From contig NZ_NNBJ01000002.1 in assembly GCF_002803085.1 (NCBI RefSeq), positions 577,023-641,022 of the forward strand: a stretch of 64,000 bases of DNA, given 5' to 3'. How positions within the stretch are numbered: the first letter of the stretch is position 1; each line of letters starts with the position of its first letter. The DNA is from Streptomyces sp. CB01201. GTDB taxonomy: Bacteria > Actinomycetota > Actinomycetes > Streptomycetales > Streptomycetaceae. The position numbers were made by a program, and so were the translations under genes. Of this stretch, positions 18,014 through 28,920 are shown in pieces. The notes under the pieces were generated by a model. It saw only the letters and a list, made by a program, of their open reading frames with translations. It was not told where the DNA came from and searched no databases.

Positions 18014-18706
18014 CTACGACGCGAGCCGCATGCTCCGCTTGGCCAGCTCGTACGCCGGAAGCATGTCCTGGTGCTCCTGGGTGTCCAGGCCGCCCAGGTG
18101 CAGTACCAGCGTGCCCCTGGGGGTGACGACCGCCAGGGCGTGTTCCTGCTTCGACTCGTCCAGCAGCTTGCTGTACGTCTCGTAGACTACCTCCGCCGCG
18201 GGCAGCGAACCCGCCTTGGTCTCCCGGTACGTCGCCCTGCTCGCCGTCCGGTCGGCGCCGACGAAGGACTCAAGTGCCGCACGGGGCATGCCCGTTGAGG
18301 AGTTCTGGACCCAGGCCCGCAGATAGCCGAGGTGCCCCGCGGGCTTCGCGTCGATCTCGCAGGCCAGATCGAACGGGCCGTGCTTGGTCCACGAGGCGAG
18401 CGGGGAGTCGGCGGCCAACCGTGGCACCGGCTTCGGCTTCCAGTCCGGCGCCGGCTCGAAGGAGACCGGCATGACGCAGACCGTTCCCGGGGCGCCCACC
18501 CTGCCGTCCTTGGTCACCGCGGTCCGGCCAGGTGCGGGCGAGGTCCCGGCCGTCGAAGTCCCGCTCGTGGAGCCCGCGGCGGGGGACGGGTTCCGCGACG
18601 CCGACTCCTGCTGCTCGCCGCACCCGACCAGGGCCGCCCCCGCCAGTGCCGCCGCGACCGCGCCCCGCGCCACATACCGCTTCAAGATCCCGCCCCTTAT
18701 ATGCAT
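18014..18706 (-). CDS. Putative secreted lipoprotein
   Basis: About 230 residues. A short basic N-terminus (KRYVARG) is followed by a hydrophobic stretch and the lipobox ALVGC, then a Ser/Thr/Pro-rich spacer (about 40 residues) and a soluble domain. No enzyme motif is recognised. Start is uncertain: ATG 18706 is given; ATG 18718 or the TTG nearer the signal peptide are also possible. It is monocistronic and divergent from the ABC-F gene. Confidence 0.7.
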   Translation of the reverse strand: MHIRGGILKRYVARGAVAAALAGAALVGCGEQQESASRNPSPAAGSTSGTSTAGTSPAPGRTAVTKDGRVGAPGTVCVMPVSFEPAPDWKPKPVPRLAADSPLASWTKHGPFDLACEIDAKPAGHLGYLRAWVQNSSTGMPRAALESFVGADRTASRATYRETKAGSLPAAEVVYETYSKLLDESKQEHALAVVTPRGTLVLHLGGLDTQEHQDMLPAYELAKRSMRLAS

Positions 18707-18846
18707 CGTCCGCCCCATAAACCTCGTAATTCGAGGATTTGACCATCGTATGACCCCGCGGACGCCCCCTTGATCGTTGCCGCCCGCCGCCACCCCGCCG
18801 CGGCGACTACTCTGGACGACGATCCATCCCCCTGCTCAGGAGTGAA

Positions 18847-20652
<1,806 letters not shown>

Positions 20653-20846
20653 CGCATACCTCCGGGGGCGTGTTGCGGCGCTCGCGTAGAGACGGCGTGG
20701 GAACTCAGTAACGGCGGCATTACGGGCCGGTTCTCCCTTGGGAACAGGGATGACCGGCCCGTGGCCTGTTCTGCCCCGAGTGATAGAAAGTAGCTCCGTT
20801 CGACTGGCGTAAAGACGCACAGACGCAAATTCGGGGGTATCTCGCT

Positions 20847-22706
20847 GTGACTCAGCCGCCCAGTTCGCAGCCACCGCAGGGTGGCTTCGGAGCACCGCAG
20901 GACAAGCCCCAGCAACCGCCCGCGCAGCCGCCCGGGCCGCCGGCGCAGCCGCCGCAGATGCCGGCCGCTCCGCCCACCCCGCCGGCCCGGCCGCCGCAGG
21001 CACCCCCGGCCCCGCCGGCCGGGCAGCCCGGCTACGGCTATCCGCAGGCGCCCGGGCAGCAGCCCGGCTACGGCTATCCCGCGGCCCCGCCCCCGCAGCC
21101 CGGCTACGGCTATCCCGGTCAGCCGCCCACGCAGCCCAACCCGTACGCGGGGACCCCGCAGCCCGGCTACGGCCACCCCGGTCAGCCGCCGTACCCCGGT
21201 CAGGCGCAGTACCCCGGTGCTCCGACGCCCCCGCAGGGCGGTGGCAAGAACCCGTTCAAGGGCAGGCCCGCGATGATCGTGGCCGCGGCGGTCGCGGGCC
21301 TCCTGGTCATCGGCGGGGGCGTGTACTTGGCGACGAGCGGCGGCGGTGACGACAAGAAGCCCGTCGCCGACAAGAGCCACAGCGCGGCTCCCTCCGGCTC
21401 CCCCTCCGTCGACCAGGGTGACGGCAAGGGCACCGGCCGCGCCGGGTCCGACGGCGGGATCAACAGCGGTATCAAGCCCGGCGAGGCACCGGTCTGGCTG
21501 CTGGAGAACGAGACGCCCCTGACCCAGAACGGCGCCGAGCAGTACGGCCCCTGGCGCCTCGGCGACGTCGTCGTGAAGGCCATGTACAAAGAGGTCGTCG
21601 GCTACGGCGCCGCCGACGGGAAGCAGAAGTGGAAGGTGCCCCTGGACACCCCCATCTGCGGCGCGCCGCACGACACCACGGCGGACGGAAAGATCGTCTT
21701 CGGTGTCGAGGAGAGCAACGACAAGAACGCGAAGTGCAATCAGCTCCAGATGGTCGACCTGGCCGCGGCCAAGGCGGGCTGGAAGGCGCCGGTGCCGTCC
21801 GAGAACGCCTTCGACATCATGGTCAGCTTCGACATGGCGATCAGCGGCAACACCGTGGCGCTCGCCCGCATGGGCGGCGCGAGCGGGTTCTCCGTCACCG
21901 ACGGCAAGAAGCTGTACGGGACCCCGAAGACCGGCAACTGCCGCTCGGACGCGTTCGCGGGCGGCCCCAAGCTCATCTCGGTGGGCACCTGCACCGACCC
22001 GAACAACAGCGGCGCGGACGCCCCCCAGTCGGAACTCCTCCAGGAGCTCGACCCGGCCACCGGCAAGTCCAAGTGGAACTACCAGTACGAGAAGGGCTGG
22101 TCGATCCGGCGCATCTACTCGATGGACCCGCTCGTCGTCTACGCCACCAACAAGGACAAGAAGACGTGGAACATCGCCACGTTCACCGCTGACGGCAAGA
22201 TCCGTTCACAGGTCGACTCCAAGTCCCAACTGACCGCGAAATGCAGCGGGTTCGGCATCGTCGACCGGCAGCTCCAGGACTGCTCGGGCACCGCGGCGGA
22301 CGCCGACACCCTCTACATCTCCACCGAAGGCAAGGACAGCGGCGAGCTCGGGGTGGGCCGCACCAACGACGTGGTCGCCATCGACCTCGGCACCGGCAAG
22401 GAGAAGTGGCACGCGTCCGCGCCCAAGGGCCGCACCATGGAGCCGATCGCCGTCGAGGGCGGCAAGGTCGTGCTGTACGTCGAGCCCGGCATCGACGAGC
22501 AGGCGGCCGCGATCGCGACCGTGCCCACCGGCGGAGGCACGCCGCAGATCACGCTCCAGAGCCCGTCGGCCGCCGTCGATACCGAGCAGAACTTCTACAG
22601 CCCTCACATCACCTGGGCGGGCGGGCGCGTGTTCGTCCTCAACGGGCGGGTGAACAGCCCCAAGGGCGACAAGAAGGACCACGCACTCCTGTCCTTCGGC
22701 AAGTGA
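20847..22706 (+). CDS. Membrane-anchored PQQ-like beta-propeller protein with Pro-rich N-terminus (copy 1)
   Basis: 619 residues. Residues 1-135 are Pro/Gln/Gly-rich with repeats of PGYGYP; one transmembrane helix (about 143-163, MIVAAAVAGLLVIGGG) follows, then an extracytoplasmic domain with repeated strands of the type TGKSKWNY and GTGKEKWHA, typical of PQQ-like beta-propellers. It lacks quinoprotein active-site residues and probably serves as a structural or sensor domain. It is followed 46 bp later by a paralogue. Start is the GTG at 20847; the Shine-Dalgarno is weak. Confidence 0.8.
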   Translation: MTQPPSSQPPQGGFGAPQDKPQQPPAQPPGPPAQPPQMPAAPPTPPARPPQAPPAPPAGQPGYGYPQAPGQQPGYGYPAAPPPQPGYGYPGQPPTQPNPYAGTPQPGYGHPGQPPYPGQAQYPGAPTPPQGGGKNPFKGRPAMIVAAAVAGLLVIGGGVYLATSGGGDDKKPVADKSHSAAPSGSPSVDQGDGKGTGRAGSDGGINSGIKPGEAPVWLLENETPLTQNGAEQYGPWRLGDVVVKAMYKEVVGYGAADGKQKWKVPLDTPICGAPHDTTADGKIVFGVEESNDKNAKCNQLQMVDLAAAKAGWKAPVPSENAFDIMVSFDMAISGNTVALARMGGASGFSVTDGKKLYGTPKTGNCRSDAFAGGPKLISVGTCTDPNNSGADAPQSELLQELDPATGKSKWNYQYEKGWSIRRIYSMDPLVVYATNKDKKTWNIATFTADGKIRSQVDSKSQLTAKCSGFGIVDRQLQDCSGTAADADTLYISTEGKDSGELGVGRTNDVVAIDLGTGKEKWHASAPKGRTMEPIAVEGGKVVLYVEPGIDEQAAAIATVPTGGGTPQITLQSPSAAVDTEQNFYSPHITWAGGRVFVLNGRVNSPKGDKKDHALLSFGK

Positions 22707-22752
22707 CGCCCCAACTCCCCCTCCCCGCCTTCCAGTCAGAGGTCCCCCCGGT

Positions 22753-24639
22753 ATGAGCCAGCCACCCCAGCAGCCCCAGCAGCCCCCACGCCCCGAGGAC
22801 ACGCCCCCGGGTTTCGGCGCGCCCCAGGAGCCCCCGGCCCCCGGGTTCGGCACGCCCCAGGAGCCGCCCGCCGGCGGCTTCGGCGCACCCACCCCGCCGC
22901 CGCCCGCCGGCCCGCCGGGCACCCCGCCGCCGGCCGGGCCCCCGGCCTACGGCTACCCCCAGACCCCTCCGCAGCAGCCCGGTTACGGCTACCCGGCGAC
23001 CCCGCCCCAGCAGCCCGGTTACGGCTACCCGGCGACCCCGCCCCAGCAGCCGGGCTACGGCTACCCGGGCCAGCCCCCGACCCAGCCCGCGCAGCCCGGC
23101 TACGGCTATCCCGGGCAGCCGCCGACCCAGCCGATGCAGCCGCAGTACGGGATGCCGGGCGCGCCCGGCCCCGGTGGGCAGCCCGGTGGCAAGAGGCCCA
23201 GCACCCAGCTGTCGATCATCATCGCGGCGGTCGTCGCGGTGGCCCTGATCGTCGGCGGCGGCATCTGGTACGCCTCCGGCAAGGACGACGGCACGAACAG
23301 CGCCCAGGGCGACACCGGCGGAGCCAAGGGCGACGGCGGCAGCACGACCGGGGGCGGCGGCAAGGAGAAGAAGCCCGCCAACACCGCGGCCAGGGTGCTC
23401 TTCCAGACCCCCCAGCCCAAGGTCACCGACCTCACCTCGGTGCACGGCTCCTGGCTCACCGACAAGGTGTACGTCAAGGCCGGTGTCAAGGAGATCGTCG
23501 GCTACGACCCCGCCAAGGGGACCGAGGTCTGGAAGCTCCCGCTGACCGGCAACGTGTGCGAGGCGAGCCCGCACGTTTCGGCCGACGGCAAGACCGCGTT
23601 CGCCTTCGAGAGCCAGGACGGCGGCTCCAAGTACGCCTCCTGCACCGAGGCCGCGGGCCTCGACCTCAACACCGGCAAGCTGTTGTGGCAGGCCGACATC
23701 AAGGGCGCCACCGGCGACCGCAAGACCCGGTTCGACGAGATCACCGTCGGCGCGGGCACGGTCGCGGCCGGCGGGCTCGACGGCGGCGCGGCCTGGGACC
23801 TGAACACCGGCAAGGAACTGTGGAAGCCGACCACCACCGCCGACCAGTGCAAGGACGTCGGCTACGGCGGCGGTGACGCGCTGGTGGCCGTCCGCAAGTG
23901 CGGCGACTACGACAAGCCCACCATCACCGTGCAGCCCCTCGACCCCAAGAGCGGCCAGCCGCTCTCCACGTACAAGGTGCTGCCCGGCATCGACTACCTC
24001 CACATCGTCTCCTCCAAGCCGCTGGTGCTCGCCGCCGATGTCGGCGACAGCGCGGGCGACGGCAGCGGCATCTCCGACTTCTTCTCCGTCGACGACAAGA
24101 CCGGCAAGCTCCTCGCGCGCATCCCGGCCCCCGGCGACAAGTACTCGGCCAGCTGCGACAGCACCTCCGTGGAGAAGTGCACGATGGTCGTGGCCGGGGG
24201 CGGCAAGCTGTATGTGCCGACCGAGGAGCACGACAACGCGGCGAGCGGCTCCACCGGTTCGCTCGGCCGCACCAACGAGATCCTCGCCTTCGACCTGGCC
24301 ACCGGCCGGCCCGTCCCCGGCAGGGCGGACGCGGGCGACGGCTACACGATGTTCCCGCTGCGCATGGACGGCAACAACGTCATCGCCTACAAGGACGCCC
24401 CGTACGACAAGGGCACGCAGGTCGTCAGCATCGACGGCGGCAGCCTCAAGTCGACGCTGCTCCTGGAGAACCCGGCCGACCGGACGGTCCGCGACGCGAT
24501 CACGTCGTTCTCCGGGAAGTACGCCGACATCCTGTACGGCAACGGCCGCCTCTACCTGGGCGCGCAGCTCCTGAGCAAGCCGTACTCGGCGAACGACGCC
24601 GCGAAGAAGTTCCTGTTCATGGCGACCGGCACGAACTGA
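22753..24639 (+). CDS. Membrane-anchored PQQ-like beta-propeller protein with Pro-rich N-terminus (copy 2)
   Basis: 628 residues with the same plan as the preceding gene: Pro-rich cytoplasmic region with five or more PGYGYP repeats, one membrane helix (about 154-173, LSIIIAAVVAVALIVGGGIW) and a propeller with TGKLLWQ, TGKELWK and TGRPVPG blade ends. The propeller also has paired cysteines (for example around NVCEASPH and KYASC) that may form disulfides outside the cell. The two genes look like an old tandem duplication and probably share a transcript ended by the hairpin at 24652. Confidence 0.8.
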   Translation: MSQPPQQPQQPPRPEDTPPGFGAPQEPPAPGFGTPQEPPAGGFGAPTPPPPAGPPGTPPPAGPPAYGYPQTPPQQPGYGYPATPPQQPGYGYPATPPQQPGYGYPGQPPTQPAQPGYGYPGQPPTQPMQPQYGMPGAPGPGGQPGGKRPSTQLSIIIAAVVAVALIVGGGIWYASGKDDGTNSAQGDTGGAKGDGGSTTGGGGKEKKPANTAARVLFQTPQPKVTDLTSVHGSWLTDKVYVKAGVKEIVGYDPAKGTEVWKLPLTGNVCEASPHVSADGKTAFAFESQDGGSKYASCTEAAGLDLNTGKLLWQADIKGATGDRKTRFDEITVGAGTVAAGGLDGGAAWDLNTGKELWKPTTTADQCKDVGYGGGDALVAVRKCGDYDKPTITVQPLDPKSGQPLSTYKVLPGIDYLHIVSSKPLVLAADVGDSAGDGSGISDFFSVDDKTGKLLARIPAPGDKYSASCDSTSVEKCTMVVAGGGKLYVPTEEHDNAASGSTGSLGRTNEILAFDLATGRPVPGRADAGDGYTMFPLRMDGNNVIAYKDAPYDKGTQVVSIDGGSLKSTLLLENPADRTVRDAITSFSGKYADILYGNGRLYLGAQLLSKPYSANDAAKKFLFMATGTN

Positions 24640-24651
24640 GCCGCCGCCCGA

Positions 24652-24697
24652 CGAAGGCCCCGCCGACGGAGTTCGCGCTCCGCCGCCGGGGCCTTCG
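24652..24697 (+). terminator. Hairpin after the PQQ-like gene pair
   Basis: CGAAGGCCCC (24652-24661) pairs with GGGGCCTTCG (24688-24697); the loop carries a smaller CGGAG/CTCCG stem. Confidence 0.75.
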
Positions 24698-24891
24698 CCT
24701 TTCCGGCCCCTTCCGTACGGCTCCTCCCGGTGTCCTGCGCCGCAGGTGGGGGCCTGCGGGGCGGGCCGGAAAACGGCCGAGATTGTCGTTTCGCCGTCCC
24801 TCGTACTTCCTCAACCACGCCTGAGTGCAGGAGAATTCGGCATTCTGGGGGCTTCTTACAGGTAAGCGGCGCGCGGCGTCGAACAAGCGTG

Positions 24892-24908
24892 TAGCTTGCC
24901 GGGGCAAG
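24892..24908 (+). promoter_or_regulatory. Possible -10 and inverted repeat before the LuxR-type gene
   Basis: TAGCTT (24892-24897) may be a -10; it overlaps the inverted repeat CTTGCC-GG-GGCAAG (24895-24908), 27 bp before the start codon. This suggests operator control of the promoter, but no -35 is clear. Confidence 0.3.
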
Positions 24909-24935
24909 AGGGGCCGGGGGGATGGGGGTAGCTCG

Positions 24936-25613
24936 ATGGGCGTGCGGCTCATGGTGGTCGACGACCACCGGCTGCTCGCCGAGGCACTCGCCTCGGCGCT
25001 GAAACTGCGGGGCCACCGGGTGCTCGCCGCGACGGCTCCGGTCGCCGGGGCCGCCGATCTGGTGGTGAGCCGGGCGCCGGAGGTGTGCCTGCTCGGCACG
25101 GCGGCGCCCGCCGAACCCGGGGTGTTCGACCCGATCGTACGGATCAAGCGGGAGCGGCCGCAGGTCGCCGTGGTGGTGCTCGGCCCGGTGCCGAGCCCGC
25201 GCGGGATCGCGGCGGCGTTCGCGGCCGGGGCGTCCGGCTATGTGCGTCACGACGAGCGCATCGAGGGTGTCGAACGGGCCATGGTCAAGGCCAGGGCGGG
25301 GGAGGCGGCGGTCGCCCCGCAGCTCCTCCAGGGCGCCTTCGCCGAACTGCTCAACCCCGCCGCCCAGCCCGACGACGAGGGCCAGCGGCTGCTGCATCTG
25401 CTGACCCCGCGCGAGGTGGAGGTCCTGGTGCGGGTCGCGGACGGCGAGGACACCCGGCTGATCGCGGCCGGCATGGGCATAGCGCCGTCCACCGCCCGCA
25501 CCCACGTCCAGCGGGTCCTGATGAAGCTGGGGGTGGGCTCCCGCCTTGAGGCGGCGGCCCTCGCCGCGCGGACGGGCCTGCTCGACCGGGCCGCCCACGC
25601 CAAGGCGCCCTAG
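24936..25613 (+). CDS. LuxR/NarL-type regulator with a degenerate receiver domain
   Basis: 225 residues: receiver-like domain (1-115) and a GerE/LuxR helix-turn-helix (about 155-212, LTPREVEVLVRVADG then STARTHVQRVLMKLGV). The acidic pocket is partly present (VVDDH, Asp9/Asp10), but the position of the phosphoacceptor Asp reads CLLGTAAP (Gly54), and the conserved Lys is replaced in GYVRHDE. It is therefore unlikely to be phosphorylated and may sense a ligand or partner instead. No kinase gene is adjacent. ATG 24936 follows a G-rich ribosome-binding site (GGGGG, 7 nt). Confidence 0.85.
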   Translation: MGVRLMVVDDHRLLAEALASALKLRGHRVLAATAPVAGAADLVVSRAPEVCLLGTAAPAEPGVFDPIVRIKRERPQVAVVVLGPVPSPRGIAAAFAAGASGYVRHDERIEGVERAMVKARAGEAAVAPQLLQGAFAELLNPAAQPDDEGQRLLHLLTPREVEVLVRVADGEDTRLIAAGMGIAPSTARTHVQRVLMKLGVGSRLEAAALAARTGLLDRAAHAKAP

Positions 25614-25674
25614 CCGGGCTCCCTTCGGGCCCCGGCCGCGGCGCCCCGCCCTCGCCCGGCCGGCCTCCGCTGCG

Positions 25675-25950
25675 TCAGCCCTCCTCCGGGACCGGGGGCG
25701 CGGTGGGCCGCAGCTTCAGCCAGACGAGGAAGAACACCCCGAGGACCAGCATGCCGAGCCCGGTCCACAGGTTGATGTTGATGCCCTGTGCCTTCTTCAG
25801 ATCCGCGTCGGAGGCGAAGACCCCCGCCGCGCCGACGATCACCCCGTACAGGGTGAACAGGCCGCCGATGATCCGGCGGATGTCGAAGAGCCGCGCGGCC
25901 GACGCCGACTTCTGTTCCAACTCGGAGACTTCACGGTGCAGTTCGGACAT
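25675..25950 (-). CDS. Small membrane protein paired with the sodium/solute symporter
   Basis: 91 residues with two hydrophobic helices (about 28-46 and 62-80) and a charged cytoplasmic N-terminus. It starts 14 bp after the symporter stop with GGAGG 7 nt before the ATG, so it is co-transcribed with it. A small accessory subunit is plausible, by analogy with small membrane proteins that accompany some SSS permeases. No family is recognised with confidence. Confidence 0.8.
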   Translation of the reverse strand: MSELHREVSELEQKSASAARLFDIRRIIGGLFTLYGVIVGAAGVFASDADLKKAQGININLWTGLGMLVLGVFFLVWLKLRPTAPPVPEEG

Positions 25951-25964
25951 GTCTTGGCCTCCGG

Positions 25965-27635
25965 TCAGAACGAGTAGGGGACGTAGCAGAGCGCGGCGAG
26001 CACGATCGCGCCCCAGCCGAGCAGGGCGGGCTTGCGGTACCAGGCGCTGTCGCCCTCGGCGGGCGGCTCCTCGACGCCGGGCGACTTCGTCCCGTACACC
26101 AGGCCGGCCAGTTCGGCGGCGGGCTTGGGCGCCGTGAACAGGGTGACGGCCACCATGACCACCGCGCCGGCCACGAAGCCGACGATCGCCGAGACGAAGT
26201 TGGCGCCCTGGTCGGTCGGGATCGAGATGACGCCCTGCTTGTAGATCCAGAAGTAGTTGACCATCGCGGCCGTGGTGCCCGCGAGCAGGCCCCACACGCC
26301 CGACTTCACCGAGGCCCGCTTCCAGAACATGCCGATCACGAACACCACGAACATCGGCACGTTGAAGAAGGAGAACAGGGTCTGGAGGTAGCCCATGATG
26401 TTGGAGAACGAGGACGCGATGAACGCCGTGCCGATCGAGGCGAGCACGCCGATCGCGGTGATCAGCCGCCCGAAGCGCAGGTAGTAGCCGTCGGGCTGGT
26501 CCTTCTTCACGTACTTGGCCCAGATGTCGTACGTGAACACGGTGTTGAAGGACGACACGTTGGCCGCCATGCCGGCCATGAACGCGGCGAGCAGACCGGT
26601 CACCGCGATGCCGAGCACGCCGTTGGGCAGCAGGTCCTGCATGAGCAGCGGGATCGCGTCGTTGTAGGTGAGGGACGAGCCGGGGGTGCCGATCTTCGGC
26701 ACCAGGACGGCCGCGACCAGGCCCGGGATCATCACCAGGAACACGATGAACATCTTCGGGAACGCCGCGATCAGCGGGGTGCGCCGGGCCGCGCTGAGGT
26801 TCTTCGCGGACAGTGCCCGCTGCACCTCGGCGAAGTTGGTCGTCCAGTAGCCGAAGGACAGCACGAAGCCGAGGCCGAGCACGATGGTCAGCCAGTTGGC
26901 GCCGAGCGGGTTGGACTGGCCGATGCCGGTGCCGCCCCACGCGGACAGGAAGTTGTGGCCGTGGCTGCTCTTGAGCGAGCTGGTCAGGCCGTCCCAGCCG
27001 CCGACCCGCTTGAGGCCGAGGATGGTCAGCGGTATGAGCGCGGCCAGGATCACGAAGAACTGGAGCACCTCGTTGTAGATCGCCGAGGAGAGGCCGCCGA
27101 TGGTGATGTAGGCCAGCACGAAGAGACCGGCGACCACGATCGCCACCCACTGCGGCCAGCCGAGCAGGGCCTCCACGACGATCGAGAGGGCGTAGAGGTT
27201 GACGCCCGCGATCAGCACGGCGGCGAACGCGAACAGCGCCGAGGAGAGCAGATGCGCCGACTTGTCGAAGCGCTGGAGCAGGAACTCCGGTACGGAGCGG
27301 ACCTTCGAGCCGTAGTAGAAGGGCATCATCACGAGCCCGAGGAAGACCATCGCCGGGATGGCGCCGATCCAGTACCAGTGCACGACCGCCACGCCGTACT
27401 GGGCGCTGGTCGCGGACATGCCGAGGATCTCGGTGGCGCCGAGGTTGGCCGCGACGAAGGCGAGGCCGGTGACCCAGGCCGGCAGTGAGCGGCCCGACAG
27501 GAAGAAGTCGAGGCTGGTCTTCACACTGGCGCGGGCGGCGAAGCCGATGCCCAGGACGACGATGAAGTAGATCGCCAGAATCGTGTAGTCGAGCCCGTTG
27601 GTGGGGAGCCGGAGCCCCGCGGCCAGATATTGCAT
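25965..27635 (-). CDS. Sodium:solute symporter (SGLT-like), probable galactose/sugar uptake
   Basis: 556 residues, about 14 hydrophobic helices. SSS family features: YFIVVLGIGFAAR in helix 1, FFLSGRSLPAWVTGLAFVAANLGATEILG, and SKVRSVPEFLLQRF. SGLT-type proteins couple sugar uptake to sodium. Its divergent position against galTEK implies that galactose is a substrate, an inference from context. It is followed by a 91-residue membrane protein. The promoter region holds an inverted repeat at 27687. Confidence 0.88.
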   Translation of the reverse strand: MQYLAAGLRLPTNGLDYTILAIYFIVVLGIGFAARASVKTSLDFFLSGRSLPAWVTGLAFVAANLGATEILGMSATSAQYGVAVVHWYWIGAIPAMVFLGLVMMPFYYGSKVRSVPEFLLQRFDKSAHLLSSALFAFAAVLIAGVNLYALSIVVEALLGWPQWVAIVVAGLFVLAYITIGGLSSAIYNEVLQFFVILAALIPLTILGLKRVGGWDGLTSSLKSSHGHNFLSAWGGTGIGQSNPLGANWLTIVLGLGFVLSFGYWTTNFAEVQRALSAKNLSAARRTPLIAAFPKMFIVFLVMIPGLVAAVLVPKIGTPGSSLTYNDAIPLLMQDLLPNGVLGIAVTGLLAAFMAGMAANVSSFNTVFTYDIWAKYVKKDQPDGYYLRFGRLITAIGVLASIGTAFIASSFSNIMGYLQTLFSFFNVPMFVVFVIGMFWKRASVKSGVWGLLAGTTAAMVNYFWIYKQGVISIPTDQGANFVSAIVGFVAGAVVMVAVTLFTAPKPAAELAGLVYGTKSPGVEEPPAEGDSAWYRKPALLGWGAIVLAALCYVPYSF

Positions 27636-27672
27636 GCGTACTCGCTTCGTCGCGCTTACTGATCCGGACGGG

Positions 27673-27703
27673 AACCTACGCCTCCGTGTTCAGAAACTGA
27701 ACA
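27673..27703 (-). promoter_or_regulatory. Symporter promoter with inverted repeat TGTTCAG-N3-CTGAACA
   Basis: TAGGTT on the minus strand (27673-27678) fits a Streptomyces -10. TGTTCAG-AAA-CTGAACA (27687-27703) is a perfect 7-3-7 inverted repeat placed where the -35 should be. It may be the operator for a sugar-responsive repressor that controls both symporter and gal operon. Confidence 0.5.
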
Positions 27704-27864
27704 GTTTTGATGAGATTGTTTGTTTGATTGTGATCGAGGGTGCGTTTCGGCATCGCCGCTGGCGGTGATCGTTCAGGGCGCGGCAAGCGCTTGCGCGCCC
27801 ATTGACGGACGCTGTTGGCTTGTGGTTTGTTGTGTGCGATTCTGTTGGATGGTGGAGGTTGCAG

Positions 27865-28920
27865 GTGAAGAAGACGTCGACCCGGCTCGCCGACGGACGT
27901 GAGCTGCTCTACTACGACGCGCGGGACGACCTCGTCCGGGACGAGACCGACCACCGCCCCCTCGACCCGGTCTCCACCGCGTCCGAGCTGCGCCACGACC
28001 CGCTGCTCGGCGACACGGTGGTCGTCGCCTCGCACCGCCAGGGCCGCACCTATCTGCCGCCCGCCGACGCCTGCCCCCTGTGCCCCTCGCGTGCGGGCCG
28101 CGACAGCGAGATCCCGGCCGCCGACTACGACGTCGTCGTCTTCGAGAACCGCTTCCCCTCGCTCGCCGGCGACTCCGGCCGCTGCGAGGTCGTCTGCTTC
28201 ACCCCCGACCACGACGCGTCCTTCGCCGACCTCACCGAGGACCAGGCCGCCCTCGTCCTGGAGGCCTGGACCGACCGCACCGCCGAACTCGCCGAACTCC
28301 CGCAGGTCCAGCAGGTGTTCTGCTTCGAGAACCGGGGCGCCGAGATCGGCGTCACCCTCGGCCACCCGCACGGCCAGATCTACGGCTACCCCTTCACCAC
28401 CCCGCGCACCGCCCTCATGCTCCGCTCGCTCGCCGAACACCGCGAGCGCACCGGCGGCCGCAACCTCTTCGACGACGTGGTCCGGCGCGAGCTCACCGAA
28501 GGCGACCGGGTGGTCCTGGAGGGCGAGCACTGGGTGGCCTTCGTGCCGTACGCCGCCCACTGGCCCTACGAGGTACACCTCCACCCCAAGCGCCGCGTCC
28601 CCGACCTGCGCGCCCTCGACGACGACGCCCGCGCCGAGTTCCCCCGGATCTACCTGGAACTCCTGCGCCGCTTCGACCGGATCTTCGGCCCCGACGAGCC
28701 GCCCACCCCCTACATCGCCGCCTGGCACCAGGCGCCGTTCCGGGGCGAGGGCGCCGCCGAGCGGGGCGAGTTCGGGCTCCATCTTGAGCTTTTCACCATC
28801 CGCCGCACTTCCGGCAAGCTGAAGTACCTCGCGGGTTCCGAGTCCGGCATGAGCGTGTTCATCAACGACGTGCCGCCGGAGGCCGCGGCCGAGCGACTGC
28901 GAGAGGTGGCCAGCAAGTGA
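27865..28920 (+). CDS. galT: Galactose-1-phosphate uridylyltransferase
   Basis: 351 residues. Leloir enzyme exchanging UDP between UDP-glucose and galactose-1-phosphate. The active-site motif [12 protein letters not shown] contains the catalytic His169 (HPH at 167-169) and Gln171; CPLCPSRAG is the N-terminal zinc knuckle; VFENRFPSL and [12 protein letters not shown] (EVHLHPKR) are also conserved. GTG 27865 follows GGAGG by 6 nt. First gene of galT-galE-galK; galE overlaps its stop. TGTGAT at about 27729, upstream, resembles the hexamer described for Streptomyces galP1. Confidence 0.95.
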   Translation: MKKTSTRLADGRELLYYDARDDLVRDETDHRPLDPVSTASELRHDPLLGDTVVVASHRQGRTYLPPADACPLCPSRAGRDSEIPAADYDVVVFENRFPSLAGDSGRCEVVCFTPDHDASFADLTEDQAALVLEAWTDRTAELAELPQVQQVFCFENRGAEIGVTLGHPHGQIYGYPFTTPRTALMLRSLAEHRERTGGRNLFDDVVRRELTEGDRVVLEGEHWVAFVPYAAHWPYEVHLHPKRRVPDLRALDDDARAEFPRIYLELLRRFDRIFGPDEPPTPYIAAWHQAPFRGEGAAERGEFGLHLELFTIRRTSGKLKYLAGSESGMSVFINDVPPEAAAERLREVASK

